Position numbers and translations under genes: made by a program. Shown piece after piece: positions 9,222-17,681 of a stretch of 17,681 nucleotides of DNA. Location: the NCBI GenBank assembly GCA_004335635.1, contig QAXH01006683.1:36138-53818 (forward strand). The letters run 5' to 3'. Position 1 is the stretch's first letter. Each line of letters opens with the position of its first letter. The stretch is from Chloromonas sp. AAM2 (lineage: Eukaryota; Chlorophyta; Chlorophyceae; Chlamydomonadales; Chlamydomonadaceae). The notes under the pieces are model-generated. The model did not search any database. It worked only from the letters and a program-made list of their open reading frames with translations, and was not told the origin of the DNA.

Positions 9222-9713
9222 AGGTTACGCATGTCAACAGGACTGAACATAACTCCTGATCACCCATGTCAGAAGTGTTAAATGAACATAAACACAGCTT
9301 TTGATAACTTCTGATGCTGCTGGGTAGTTGGTGTAATGGTGGCTGCGTTTGTTCTATGGCAGCAGTATGTAGATGGGAAGCCAGGGTAGTGTAGAGGTTA
9401 TGCCTGTCAACACGACCTGGCGGTTGGTGTAATGGTTGTCTGGCGGTGTACTATTTCAGGGCAGCTGTGAAGTCAAGCTGTGACAAGCTGTTGCTTTTGA
9501 ACTCGTGAGCACATGGCCTAGGGCTTTTGACAGCGTGGCATGCTTCATCAGCCGTTTCAGTTTTGTGGAGTCCATCCCTGGCCTTCCACCACAAACAAGA
9601 AGTACTGGCCTCCGCAGCTGCCAATGTGCGATGCCTGAGTGACTACCATCGCATCTGCATCCAGTTGGAATTGACGGGCTCGTGATCATCTAACCGCCAA
9701 AGCCCCATTAGGA
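9222..9713 (+). other. Spacer: methyltransferase 3' UTR and aminotransferase promoter
   Basis: 492 bp between two genes in the same orientation. Two diverged direct repeats occur here. GTGTAGAGGTTA begins at 9216 (overlapping the methyltransferase stop codon) and again at 9389. GTTGGTGTAATGG occurs at about 9326 and 9424. The second pair carries TGTAA at 9332-9336 and 9428-9432, candidate polyadenylation signals. Distal bases must contain the aminotransferase promoter, but I see no TATA box or known element. The only open frame, on the minus strand, has no protein-like features. Confidence 0.55.
9332..9336 (+). terminator. Possible TGTAA polyadenylation signal
   Basis: TGTAA lies 111 nt after the methyltransferase stop codon. 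A second copy in a repeated context is at 9428-9432, so alternative 3' ends are possible. The identification rests on the green-algal TGTAA rule only. Confidence 0.35.
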
Positions 9714-12700
9714 ATGACGACGAAGAGTTTGATGCTGCAAATTGCACTGCTGGCTTTCTCAATCGGAACTATTGGCACAATGGCTGAACAAAAGGATCAC
9801 AAGCTGCTGATGATCCCGGGTCCCATCGAATTTCATGAAGATGTCCTAGCGGCGGTAAGCTCTTGTTGAATTCAAGTTGCATCATTGCTGGCCCTGTGGC
9901 CGCACATAAGTATCTAAGGTTGCCACAGCTGCTCCCGAGGTTGGTCAGCCTTGATCAGGGTTTGGCCCACTTACCTGCAGGCTGGAGGCCTGCCCACTTC
10001 TCATATAGCTCCAGACTTTGTGGCTGAGTTTGGCGAGACCATCGAGCTGTTGCGCAAGGTGCGTGTCGTGCGGTGCCGGAGGTGTCGCAGTGCAAGTCCA
10101 GATCGACAGCAGACGTATGATTCCCTGAAATACTGCAGGTCTTTTACACTGAGAAGGGTCAGCCCTTTGTTGTGTCTGGATCAGGCACGCTTGGGTGGGA
10201 CATGGTCGCTTCAAACCTTGTTGAGGCAGGCGAGAACGTCCTCATCATCAACACAGGCTATTTTGGGGACAGGTATGTAGGCAGCTACTGTCACAGGTTC
10301 GGCATGGCATAATACCCCTACACAGGACATGAACTGACATGACCACTGCTGACATGGCATGCTACCTTTGTTCGGCCCAGGCTGGCGCCTGAGGTATGCT
10401 CAGTTGCCTGCACTACCTTTCATGCCTCAAACTGTGTGTCAAAGAGGGGCCAAGAAGTACGCAGACCAGGGATGATTTAGTCCCTTTCCTCAAAAAAGTC
10501 GTCCATTCGTATAGGCAGAATGCCAAATGCAACGCCCTGCCCGTAACATGCAGGGTATCTCAAGTGTCAAATCCTTTTGTCATGGTAGAGGATTGATCCT
10601 GCACCATGCATGAAATAGCCGCTGCTGACATGCCTCCTTTCATCCATGACCTCCAAGGCATGCGGCCTTGCTTGCCCCAATGGTTCGTCCCAAGCTGCCA
10701 TCTGAGGCATTCTCTTGCTCAGTGTTGGTCAGAACGGTATCCAGCCTCGTCTCGTGCATGGCTCGCTAGCAATCGCACTCGGTGCATGTGGGCCCCTCTG
10801 ATGCTGCATGCCTCATGCATCAAGCGTGCACACAATCTTGGTCCTTCAAGTGCCTGCATGCATCATGTCACCTCTCACCAGCTGCCCGTTCTTGTCGCTA
10901 CTGTACTTAGGTTTGGTGATTCTTTCGAGGCATTTGGCGTCAAGGTTACACACCTGCGCGCCGCTACCCCTGGAGATCGCCCGGCTCTGCAGGTGTGGTA
11001 ACATAGCCTGCTAGTAGTCTCCATCATCAATGTTACATAGCAGATCTGTCCGAAGCATTGTTATCAAACGTAAAAGATAGCGGGTGGGCATGCGGCTCTG
11101 CAGCTGAAACATGCCCACTGGACATTAGTCAAGGCGAGCCGATTGAGCTTTACTTGGCAATCAATTTGTCCCTTTAGTTTCATGAGGACGCAGTTGCACC
11201 CAGCTGGCTGCAAGGGACTGGCGCGGAAAGCACGACAGGTTCTCAGGGCTTGGCAACTTCTTCCCTGCCTGTGATACAGCTTCATGTTTCTGCGCAGGAG
11301 ATAGAGGCTGCCTTGGCTGCTGCGCCTGCGGGTGGTTACAAAGTGGTTAGCATCACGCACGTGGACACCAGCACAGCCGTTTTCATGGATGTCAAGGTGT
11401 GTGATACATGGTGAATACACGCTGCTGCTTGATGCCATGCCATGCCAGATCAGATCAGATCAGATGTGTCAGATCAACCAAGTTTGCAACATGCTCACGC
11501 CACTTCACATTGTCTAAGCTTGGAATATGCCGGGGCAGGATGGGTGGTACTAGGGCGAAGTCATCTGTAAGCGGCGTAGTTCGTACCAGCAGGCAACCCG
11601 CAAGGCAAGCTGACCTTCTGAGCACACACTTGCATGCTGCTCAAGAGACTGTCACACCACACGTCGCTCACTCCACGTCGCTCCCGCTCATATGGGTATG
11701 GTTTCAGCATAATGCGTCTCGCTGATCCGTGCACGGGCTGTTTGATGCGAAACTTTGCACACAGGCTGGGCACTGCATACTGCACTATACATCGCCAAGC
11801 TGGGCGATAGCCAGGTGCCCAGGTGCCTGCCGTCCCTCAGTACATCAGGCCCTGATTAAGTATGAAACGACACACACACACGCACGCACGTACGCACGCA
11901 CACACACACGCACACGCACACGCACACGCACACGCACACACACACACACACTCGCCTCCTGTCTGATCTTGTTCTGCTGCCCTGCACTCCGCGTCCTGCA
12001 GTCCATCAGTGCCGTGATCAGCCGTGTGGCTCCCAACTCCCTGGTGGTGGTGGATGGCGTGTGTTCGGTGGGGGCGGAGGATCTCAAGGTGCGGAGAAGC
12101 AGGGCAGACGGGGTCAAGCAGCGGGAAGTACAAAAACATGGATCTGTTGGTTGAACAGCGCCTTATAGCTTTCTGCCAAGACCGGCTATTATAGGTTCCA
12201 CACTTTTCACTTTACTCAACTTACTCGCACTTCACTTGGATAGGAACTAGACAGACGAAACAGAATCAAAAAGAAGTTTTCCAGTTCTGGGACATTTTGT
12301 GAGATGGACAGTGACGTGGTGGAGGTGTGCATTGACCTCACGTGACACTCATTCAGGCAAGGTCAATGCACAACTCCACCACGTCACTGTCCTTCTCACA
12401 AAATTGTCCCAGAAATGGCAAACTTTTTTCTTTTTTTTGATGAAACAGCGTTGAGTATACGTGTAGTGATAGCAACAGGGGCCGCCTACTATGTGGGCGC
12501 CTACTTATCCCATCTATGTGATGCTGGATGCAACGGTGAAATCTGCCACACGATTGGACTCCTGATCGACACCCCTGGCTAACCCTCATATGGTCACTTC
12601 TTCACATCCCACACACAACTGATGGCCTGCTCTGGTGCTTTCTGATTGCTGCTCAACAGGTTGACGAGTGGGGTGTTGACGTGGTGCTGACCGCCAGCCA

Positions 12701-15700
12701 GAAGGCTCTGGGTGCCCCTCCCGGCCTGTGTGTGGTGCTGGCAAGTGAGAAGGCAATGGCAGTGCTGGAGGCACGCAAGTCGCCTGTGCCTAACTACTAT
12801 GGTCAGTGGGACAATGCTGGGTGCCTGCACATATGACTGAGTCAGTGTACTGTGGCATGTGATGTTTAAACTGTGATGCATCGCCCCACTTGGTTAGCCC
12901 AACCCATCATGGCACGACATGAGCTGTGATGCATTGCCGCACTTGGTAAGCCCAACCCATCATGGCACGACATGAGCTGTGATGCATTGCCCCACTTGGT
13001 TAGCCCAACCCATCATGGCACGACATGAGCTGTGATGCATTGCCGCACTTGGTTAGCCCAACGCATCATGGCACGACATGAGCTGTGATGCATTGCCCCA
13101 CTTGGTCAGCCCAACCCATCATGGCACGACATGAGCTGTGATGCATTGCCGCACTTGGTTAGCCCAACGCATCATGGCACGACATGAGCTGTGATGCATC
13201 ACATGGTGCACGACAAGCCCATGGTGCATCACCTCACGCCAGCTGACAGGGTTGCGCCATCTGTCTGTTGCGTTTTTGTTTCACTGCAGCCTCTTGGAAG
13301 AAGTGGTTGCCAGTGATGCGCGCCTATGAGGAGAGGCGACCGCTGTACTTCGCCACTCCGGCGGTGCAGCTAGTGCAGGTGCAAGGGTGGTGGAGAAATG
13401 AGTCCCAGTGGATGTCGGTGACATCACCTGGAGCGCTGAGCGTGCTGCATTGTTTGGGTCTTGGTTCCCATCTGTTCTAGTATGTTTTCAATTCCCATCT
13501 GTTTCTCGTCTCTTTCATCTAGAAGAAGTCATAGCGATACTGCCTGTGGGCTTAGAAAATTTAAACCCAACAAAGAAATTTCCAAACAAAGCATCTTAGA
13601 AATGAGCTCGATGCTAGCAAAGCTCCGAGGGATGAGCATGCTGCAGTGTTTTGAGGCGGCATTGGGCATCTGGCTGGTGCGGCATGCATGAGTGTACCAA
13701 GCCTTGGCGTACTAGGAACGATTTGGTTGCAAGGCACGACGGTAAGGCGTGACTTCCAGGGTCAGAAGGTGTGCAGGCTCTGCCTGCATTCCCTACCTTA
13801 ACACTTTGCACGTGATGCTTTGCTTGCAGTCACTGCGCGTGAGCCTGAAGCAGATCTTTGCCGACACACCCGACCTGAATGACAGGTAAGCAGCAGGAGG
13901 CACATAACTTACCAAGGGGCAGCAGAGGCTGGGGCTGCCTTAGTTGCCCCAAGGGATGCGGCCAGTACTTCTCCGATTGCAACAGGGAGTTCGGTTCACT
14001 CTTTATTCAACTACCTTGCGCAATCTAACTACCTGGACAGACAAGTCCAAGCAATGAGTGTGTGCCAGGACTTGGTGAAGCCGGTACCTTGTCCTAACAA
14101 ACCAGATGTTGACTGCTGAAGTAGTCAAGGACACTTGCGCTCATCCCTGTTCACGGATCGTCGGATCCGACGTCAGGTGCTGTCTGAGTGCATGCGCCTT
14201 CCTTTGCATGCTTAGTTGAAACAGACATCCCAGATCGGTTGCTGTCGGTTTCCCACAGGTTTGCCAAGCACGTTGCTGTGAGCGATCACGTGAAGCGCGA
14301 GATTCAGTCCTGGGGCCTGCGGTTGGTGCCCACGTCCCTCGCACACGCAGCGCACACGCTCACTGCGGCCTACCTGCCTGACGCCATCACGCCAGCAATG
14401 GTGGGTGCGGTCTGCACCAAACCTGTTTGCATGCCTGGCTAGTATGCGTGGCTTTGACTGCATGTTTGGCCGCATCTGCACGAGCAATGCCATCTGCACG
14501 AGCATCTGCACGAGCAATGCCATGGTGGGTACTGCTTTAAACTAACTATTGCGTTGGTCAGCAAGCAATGGTGGGTGGATCGACAAGCTTACTACTCTCT
14601 TAGAGGTGTGCTTATGATGATAGGTGGATAGTGCAGAGGGCACCTTGCTGCTCTTACAGGCTGGTGCATTAGATTGGGCATCACATTTACAATGGCGGAT
14701 GACTGACCATGACAACTGGCGTGACTGGCTGACCTACACTGTCCCATCAGAGCTAGCGCCAACTTGCTGGTGGCCCAAACAGAGGGTTGCCCAGATCGTC
14801 GGCTTATCAATAGCTGGTTTGACATGATGTGATGACTAACTGTTGGGGGTTCCTGTTTGGCGATTTCTGCAGCTTCTGCCCAAGGTCAGCGCTCGTGGTG
14901 TCATTGTTGCCGGTGGACTGCACGCCGACATCGGCACCAAGTACTTCCGCATCGGGCACATGGGTGAGCATGTGATGGTGCTGCCACTGCTTCCATCCAT
15001 ATGAGGGGGTTGCCACTGCTCGCATTCACGCAGTGTATGAAAAAGCGCAAGTGTTGACCAAGTGTTGACAAAGTGTGACAAGCATCCCTTTCCTCAAGTG
15101 ATAGGTTGTACAGACTACAAGGGAAACCGCCCAAGGGACACACGCTCCTCAAGCTTCTCTTGACCACTGGATGGACCGCTGGATGGACCGCTGGATGGAC
15201 CACTGGAGGGGCCGGACGGTCAATCAGTTGTAGCATGTACTTGATGTGGTCTCTGCTTGGCGAGTCCTGCCGTTCTTGCCATGTTGTAGGCGTCAGCGTC
15301 ATGGATGACTCCCGCAAGCACATCGACCATGCCCTGAAGGTAGGCTTGGTCAATAACAGTGGCGGTGGTCGATATGCTGATGGTGAACTTAATACTACGG
15401 TACTTTAAGGACAAGGTTGACCAGTTGAATACCGACTCAATACCGGTGAATTGAGGAATTCTTGAGAATGGTGAATCGAGGAGGAATCGAGAGAGGTGTC
15501 TAGAGTGAATCGAGCCAGGTGTGGTCAGGTGTTGTCATGTAGCATGCTCTTGGTGCAGGCATGGGCAGTACCTTGCTGCGCGTTCTATTCTTGTCTTGTG
15601 CACACTCTGGTGCGTGTGGCATACATCAGGCGCACTGGCGCTTGCTGTTTGAACAGCATGTGCGCTGCCAGCTTGACTTGTCTTGCCTTGCTAAAGTCTG

Positions 15701-15800
15701 GCGTATCACCTGGCTCACCCCTGCGCTGTGTCAGGTTATCAAGGAAACTCTGGGGGAGCTCGGTTACACCTTCCCTGCACCTGCCAAGGACGAGCTGTAG
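9714..15800 (+). CDS. Agx1-type alanine:glyoxylate aminotransferase, signal peptide and KDEL
   Basis: Exons: 9714-9854, 9981-10058, 10139-10272, 10911-10992, 11298-11396, 12002-12088, 12660-12801, 13290-13378, 13830-13885, 14259-14400, 14873-14963, 15290-15339, 15735-15800. All phases match; 418 aa. A PLP (fold type I, class V) enzyme of the family that converts alanine plus glyoxylate to pyruvate plus glycine. Seen: LLMIPGPI (31-38), SGSGTLGWD in exon 3, THVDTST in exon 5, VVVDGVCS with Asp196 (PLP ring nitrogen), TASQKALGAPPG with the Schiff-base Lys222, YFATPAVQL in exon 8, and FRIGHMG with Arg376 (substrate carboxylate). These resemble yeast Agx1 more than mammalian AGXT. Residues 1-24 form a signal peptide (MTTK, hydrophobic core, TMA|EQ). 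The protein ends AKDEL, an ER-retention signal instead of a peroxisomal SKL-like end. Met23 lies where relatives start. An in-frame TGA upstream with no intervening ATG supports the start. Serine:glyoxylate activity is possible too. Confidence 0.93.
11870..11951 (+). repeat. (CA)n / (GCACAC)n microsatellite in intron 5
   Basis: About 80 bp of alternating purine-pyrimidine repeat made of CA and CGCA units, 50 bp upstream of the exon 6 acceptor. Such tracts can adopt Z-DNA and are length-variable. Confidence 0.95.
12265..12441. repeat. Long inverted repeat in intron 6 (hairpin)
   Basis: Left arm 12265-12338 and right arm 12360-12441 are near-perfect reverse complements over about 70 bp around a 21-nt loop. 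Innermost bases are ATTGACCT and AGGTCAAT. Paired blocks include CAGTGACGTGGTGGAG with CTCCACCACGTCACTG, and TCTGGGACA with TGTCCCAGA. The arms end in A- and T-rich runs. Transcribed, this forms one long stem with few mismatches. It could be a foldback/MITE copy or a small-RNA precursor; the sequence does not decide. Confidence 0.92.
12871..13200 (+). repeat. 53-bp satellite, six copies, in intron 7
   Basis: Unit starts CTGTGATGCAT at 12871, 12924, 12977, 13030, 13083 and 13136, with a truncated seventh at 13189. Copies alternate GCCCCACTTGG and GCCGCACTTGG. Copies 4 and 6 also share ACGCATC, so the array evolved partly as a 106-bp dimer. It lies wholly in an intron of the aminotransferase. 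Confidence 0.95.
13920..13962. repeat. Imperfect hairpin in intron 9
   Basis: AAGGGGCAGCAGAGGC is followed by GGGGCTGCC and TTGCCCCAA, giving an imperfect stem-loop just inside intron 9 of the aminotransferase. It is short and G/C-rich. I infer no function. Confidence 0.4.
14394..14582 (+). repeat. Exon 10 end/donor motif recurring in intron 10, with tandem repeats
   Basis: The exon 10 end plus donor, AGCAATG|GTGGGTG (14394-14407), recurs exactly at 14564-14577. A related form, GCAATGCCATGGTGGGT, lies near 14515. Between them are tandem units CATCTGCACGAGCAATGC (14473-14523). Intron 10 therefore holds three copies of its own 5' splice-site motif. Confidence 0.65.
15162..15206 (+). repeat. 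12-bp tandem repeat in intron 11
   Basis: GCTGGATGGACC-type units repeat about three and a half times in intron 11 of the aminotransferase, upstream of the TAG acceptor at 15287-15289. Confidence 0.85.
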
Positions 15801-16800
15801 AAACACAACAGAGCTCTTCGTTTGAACCAGCTGCACATGCAGCCAGATAGCCATGTCATAGCTAGACCTTGGCCAATCACCGTGTGAAAGCAGTTCAGCA
15901 GAGAAGCAGCTCTTCAGCTGGTGACCTCCTGTTCTTCAACAGAGCAAGTGGTCACCTCCGTCGTGCTCTTTGCAAGAACCAGTGGTGACCTCCTCCGTTC
16001 AGCTAAAAGACGTGTAGCAGATGCAACAGTCAGACTGTGCGCTGTGCAGCACAGCGTTCAGACCACAACTCAACGGCCGTCAGAGGGCCGTCAGAGGGCC
16101 CGGGCATGTGGCATTGCATGCTGAAATTACCGATCGTATGTGTGCGATGGTTGTAATGCCATAGCAAACCTATTGTGTATGTTTAGGCTCGGATTCTATA
16201 CAGTGACATGACGTATTTCCGATCGTCCCAGTATCCAATTTCGGATTCACTTGGTATACTGAATGGGTGGGTGCTGTCCTGGACACGTTGCCTCGTGTCC
16301 TCTGCCTCTATTTTCAACCTTGTTTTTGATTCTTAGATCTTCTTTACAGCCGTTCAACGACTTTTTATCCTTGTACTGCTCTTCATACCCACTACTTACT
16401 TGTTCTTACTTTTTCAAAATCCCTTCCTTGACTGGTCCAATTCGCTGGCATGCCATCTTGTAAACTCGTCTGCACAGAGCTTTTTTTCTTCAAGGGGGCT
16501 ATGCACCGAAAGCGATTTTTATGAAATCCAGGCATGGGCTGAAGCGAAAAAACAAGCATGGTCACGGGGTTTGGCAGGTCGATAGGCAGGAAAGCCAAGC
16601 AGTGCGCTCAACACAAAATGACCACCAATGCGTTTGGCAGCACAAGGTAACTGTACTGGGTGCCACCGAGTTGTCAGGTTCCTGGCCTGATCCCCATGCA
16701 CCATCCATGAGGGACCACCTCTTATCTAGAAACGTCATAGTTGATCACAGGATGTTGATGATGCAGCAATTCAAAATCAGCGCAGCATGTTAACCTGAAG
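15801..16800 (+). other. Aminotransferase 3' flank and spacer
   Basis: Begins with the aminotransferase 3' UTR, which contains TGGTGACCTCC-like motifs in both orientations at about 15916-15995 and a short GGCCGTCAGAG repeat at 16073-16100. Candidate TGTAA polyadenylation signal at 16152-16156. From about 16290 to 16450 the plus strand becomes markedly T-rich, unlike the rest of the window, perhaps upstream sequence of the next gene or a mobile-element remnant. Open frames here are short and mostly start at non-ATG codons. No gene is supported. Confidence 0.5.
16152..16156 (+). terminator. Possible TGTAA polyadenylation signal
   Basis: TGTAA about 350 nt after the aminotransferase stop codon, a distance usual for green-algal 3' UTRs. 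The identification rests on motif and position only. Confidence 0.35.
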
Positions 16801-17451
16801 ATGAGCGGGTTGACACTGCGACGCGAACGCTTCTGCATGCCCCTTCTTCTGTCTCACCATCATCTGACAATCGCCTTGTTTGACTTGTCTGCTTGTGCTT
16901 GTAGGCTGGGGAACGCCCCCTCTCTTGTGAATGACGTGATTTTAGTGGAATGGAAAGAGGCGGCACAGGTTTCCTGGGCCGAGGCCAAGCTGGCCTGCCT
17001 GGCAATCTCCCACTCGGCAATGGCTGAAATCGCGCGTGTGTTGATGCAGCACGTCATGACGGTGCGTAAAAATGCTGCTGCGCGCACACGTTCTCCATCT
17101 CAGCACTTTGATAAAGTAATTACTTTGATTACTAGCCCGTGTACCAGTCTGTGTCTCTGCCCCCTATTGCAGGCTGACCTGCGCGACCTACATGACCCGC
17201 ATAAGGTCGAGTGGCCAAGGTACCAAAAAGGTCCCCATGCACTGTTCGACGTGATGATGGATCTTGCGTGTCAGCGCAAGGCGGGACTCGGGCGCGTGAG
17301 CGGCCCCTTTGCCAGGGCGCAACAGTATGGTCGCTTCTTTCCATCTCCGACACGTGCAAGGAGATCTTTGACAAGCTTCCTGTGGCCCAGGGAGTCACGC
17401 GGCATGGCGATGAGCCAGTACGTAGCTGCACTGCGCGCCCCAGTCAGCTAG
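16801..17451 (+). CDS. Unknown protein, possibly frameshifted or split by introns
   Basis: An ATG-initiated frame of 216 codons that I do not recognise. Residues about 36-87, from RLGNAPSLVNDV to LMQHVMT, look protein-like, with a predicted helix SWAEAKLACLAISHSAMAEIARVL. An intron with good consensus, donor GTGCGT at 17062 and acceptor CAG at 17170-17172, is possible. It is 111 bp, a multiple of three without stops, so splicing is optional for the frame. After it, ADLRDLHDPHKVEWPRY and ALFDVMMDLACQRKAGLGRV (to about 17298) again look coding. Beyond about 17330 a different frame reads SISDTCKEIFDKLPVAQGV, so the last 40 codons of this frame are doubtful. An alternative exon 1 could start at the TAG acceptor near 16905. 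It may be a gene with more introns, a mobile-element relic, or a pseudogene. Confidence 0.35.
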   Translation: MSGLTLRRERFCMPLLLSHHHLTIALFDLSACACRLGNAPSLVNDVILVEWKEAAQVSWAEAKLACLAISHSAMAEIARVLMQHVMTVRKNAAARTRSPSQHFDKVITLITSPCTSLCLCPLLQADLRDLHDPHKVEWPRYQKGPHALFDVMMDLACQRKAGLGRVSGPFARAQQYGRFFPSPTRARRSLTSFLWPRESRGMAMSQYVAALRAPVS

Positions 17452-17681
17452 GCAGCTGGTGGCGCCTGCAGCAACATTGGCCAGCGTGTATACGTCCGTA
17501 GCTCCGGGGGGTGCCACCCAGCTGCGGATGGGAGGTCGGCCACGATTCGGCAGCACTGACAAGGCACGCAGAAAGGCTGTTCGCGACTACCACGGCATCA
17601 CTCCTCAGAGAGTGACCGCACTGACCAGGCAGCTGGACATCACCACTGATGAGATGTACGAGCTCCTGGGTATCCCATATG
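17426..17681 (+). CDS. Open frame running off the window, probably exon of the same gene
   Basis: Open with no stop to the window edge. It reads GGATQLRMGGRPRFGS, then a basic helix DKARRKAVRDYHG and a second helix-rich part VTALTRQLDITTDEMYELLGIPY. This looks like real protein but I cannot place it in a family. It is one base out of frame with the open frame starting at 16801, so an intron or frameshift must lie between them. A GTACGT donor at 17418 with an AG at 17483-17484 would join them in phase (67-nt intron), but this is only one of several options. Incomplete at the 3' end. Confidence 0.35.
   Translation, partial: MHCAPQSARQLVAPAATLASVYTSVAPGGATQLRMGGRPRFGSTDKARRKAVRDYHGITPQRVTALTRQLDITTDEMYELLGIPY

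Noticed and set aside
9322..9444. tRNA gene or tRNA-derived SINE suggested by A-box-like TGGTGTAATGG
   Set aside because: No B-box GGTTCNANNCC at the right distance and no cloverleaf; treated as a simple direct repeat.
11837..12139. Cys/Val-rich 100-codon minus-strand frame
   Set aside because: Produced by the CA microsatellite read in reverse, overlapping exon 6 of the aminotransferase.
12871..13200. CRISPR-like array
   Set aside because: Units are contiguous 53-bp tandem copies without unique spacers, in a eukaryotic intron.
14901..15353. 150-codon minus-strand frame
   Set aside because: Antisense to aminotransferase exons 11 and 12 and to the 12-bp repeat in intron 11; no protein features of its own.
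15916..15995. Regulatory stem-loop from repeated GGTGACC motifs
   Set aside because: The motif is nearly self-complementary, so apparent inverted and direct repeats arise together; no convincing longer structure.

Overview
This looks like nuclear DNA of a eukaryote, most likely a green alga (Chlorophyta). Two genes can be read exon by exon, each with 13 short exons and small GT-AG introns. Many donors are of the GTG or GTA type and nearly all acceptors are CAG. Algal-style TGTAA motifs lie downstream of stop codons, and the rRNA methyltransferase has the plant-type layout. There are no operons or bacterial gene signals. The species cannot be named from the sequence.

Layout: 1-1236 is flanking DNA with low-complexity repeats and no convincing gene. 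A very acidic, probably plastid-targeted protein with an AT-hook-like basic patch is on the minus strand (1237-2139). About 140 bp away, head to head, starts a PUA-like plus SAM-dependent RlmI-type 23S rRNA (cytosine-C5) methyltransferase (2280-9221, 13 exons, 662 aa by my model). A 492-bp spacer leads to an Agx1-type alanine:glyoxylate aminotransferase in the same orientation (9714-15800, 13 exons, 418 aa). After about 1 kb of 3' flank, a further plus-strand coding region of unknown identity starts near 16801 and runs off the window.

Both long gene models are supported by matching splice phases at every junction and by total coding lengths divisible by three (1989 and 1257 nt). The first exon of the methyltransferase is the least certain part.

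Points worth a second look: the aminotransferase has an N-terminal signal-peptide-like segment and ends in KDEL, which together predict the ER lumen, an unexpected place for this enzyme. Its second Met would remove the signal and restore the family-typical N terminus. Several introns begin with duplicated copies of the preceding exon end plus its 5' splice site: three in the methyltransferase and, more weakly, one in the aminotransferase. One of these copies differs from the original only at two silent sites and could act as an alternative exon. An aminotransferase intron holds a long near-perfect inverted repeat that would fold into an RNA hairpin. The two plastid-type genes at the left may share one short bidirectional promoter.
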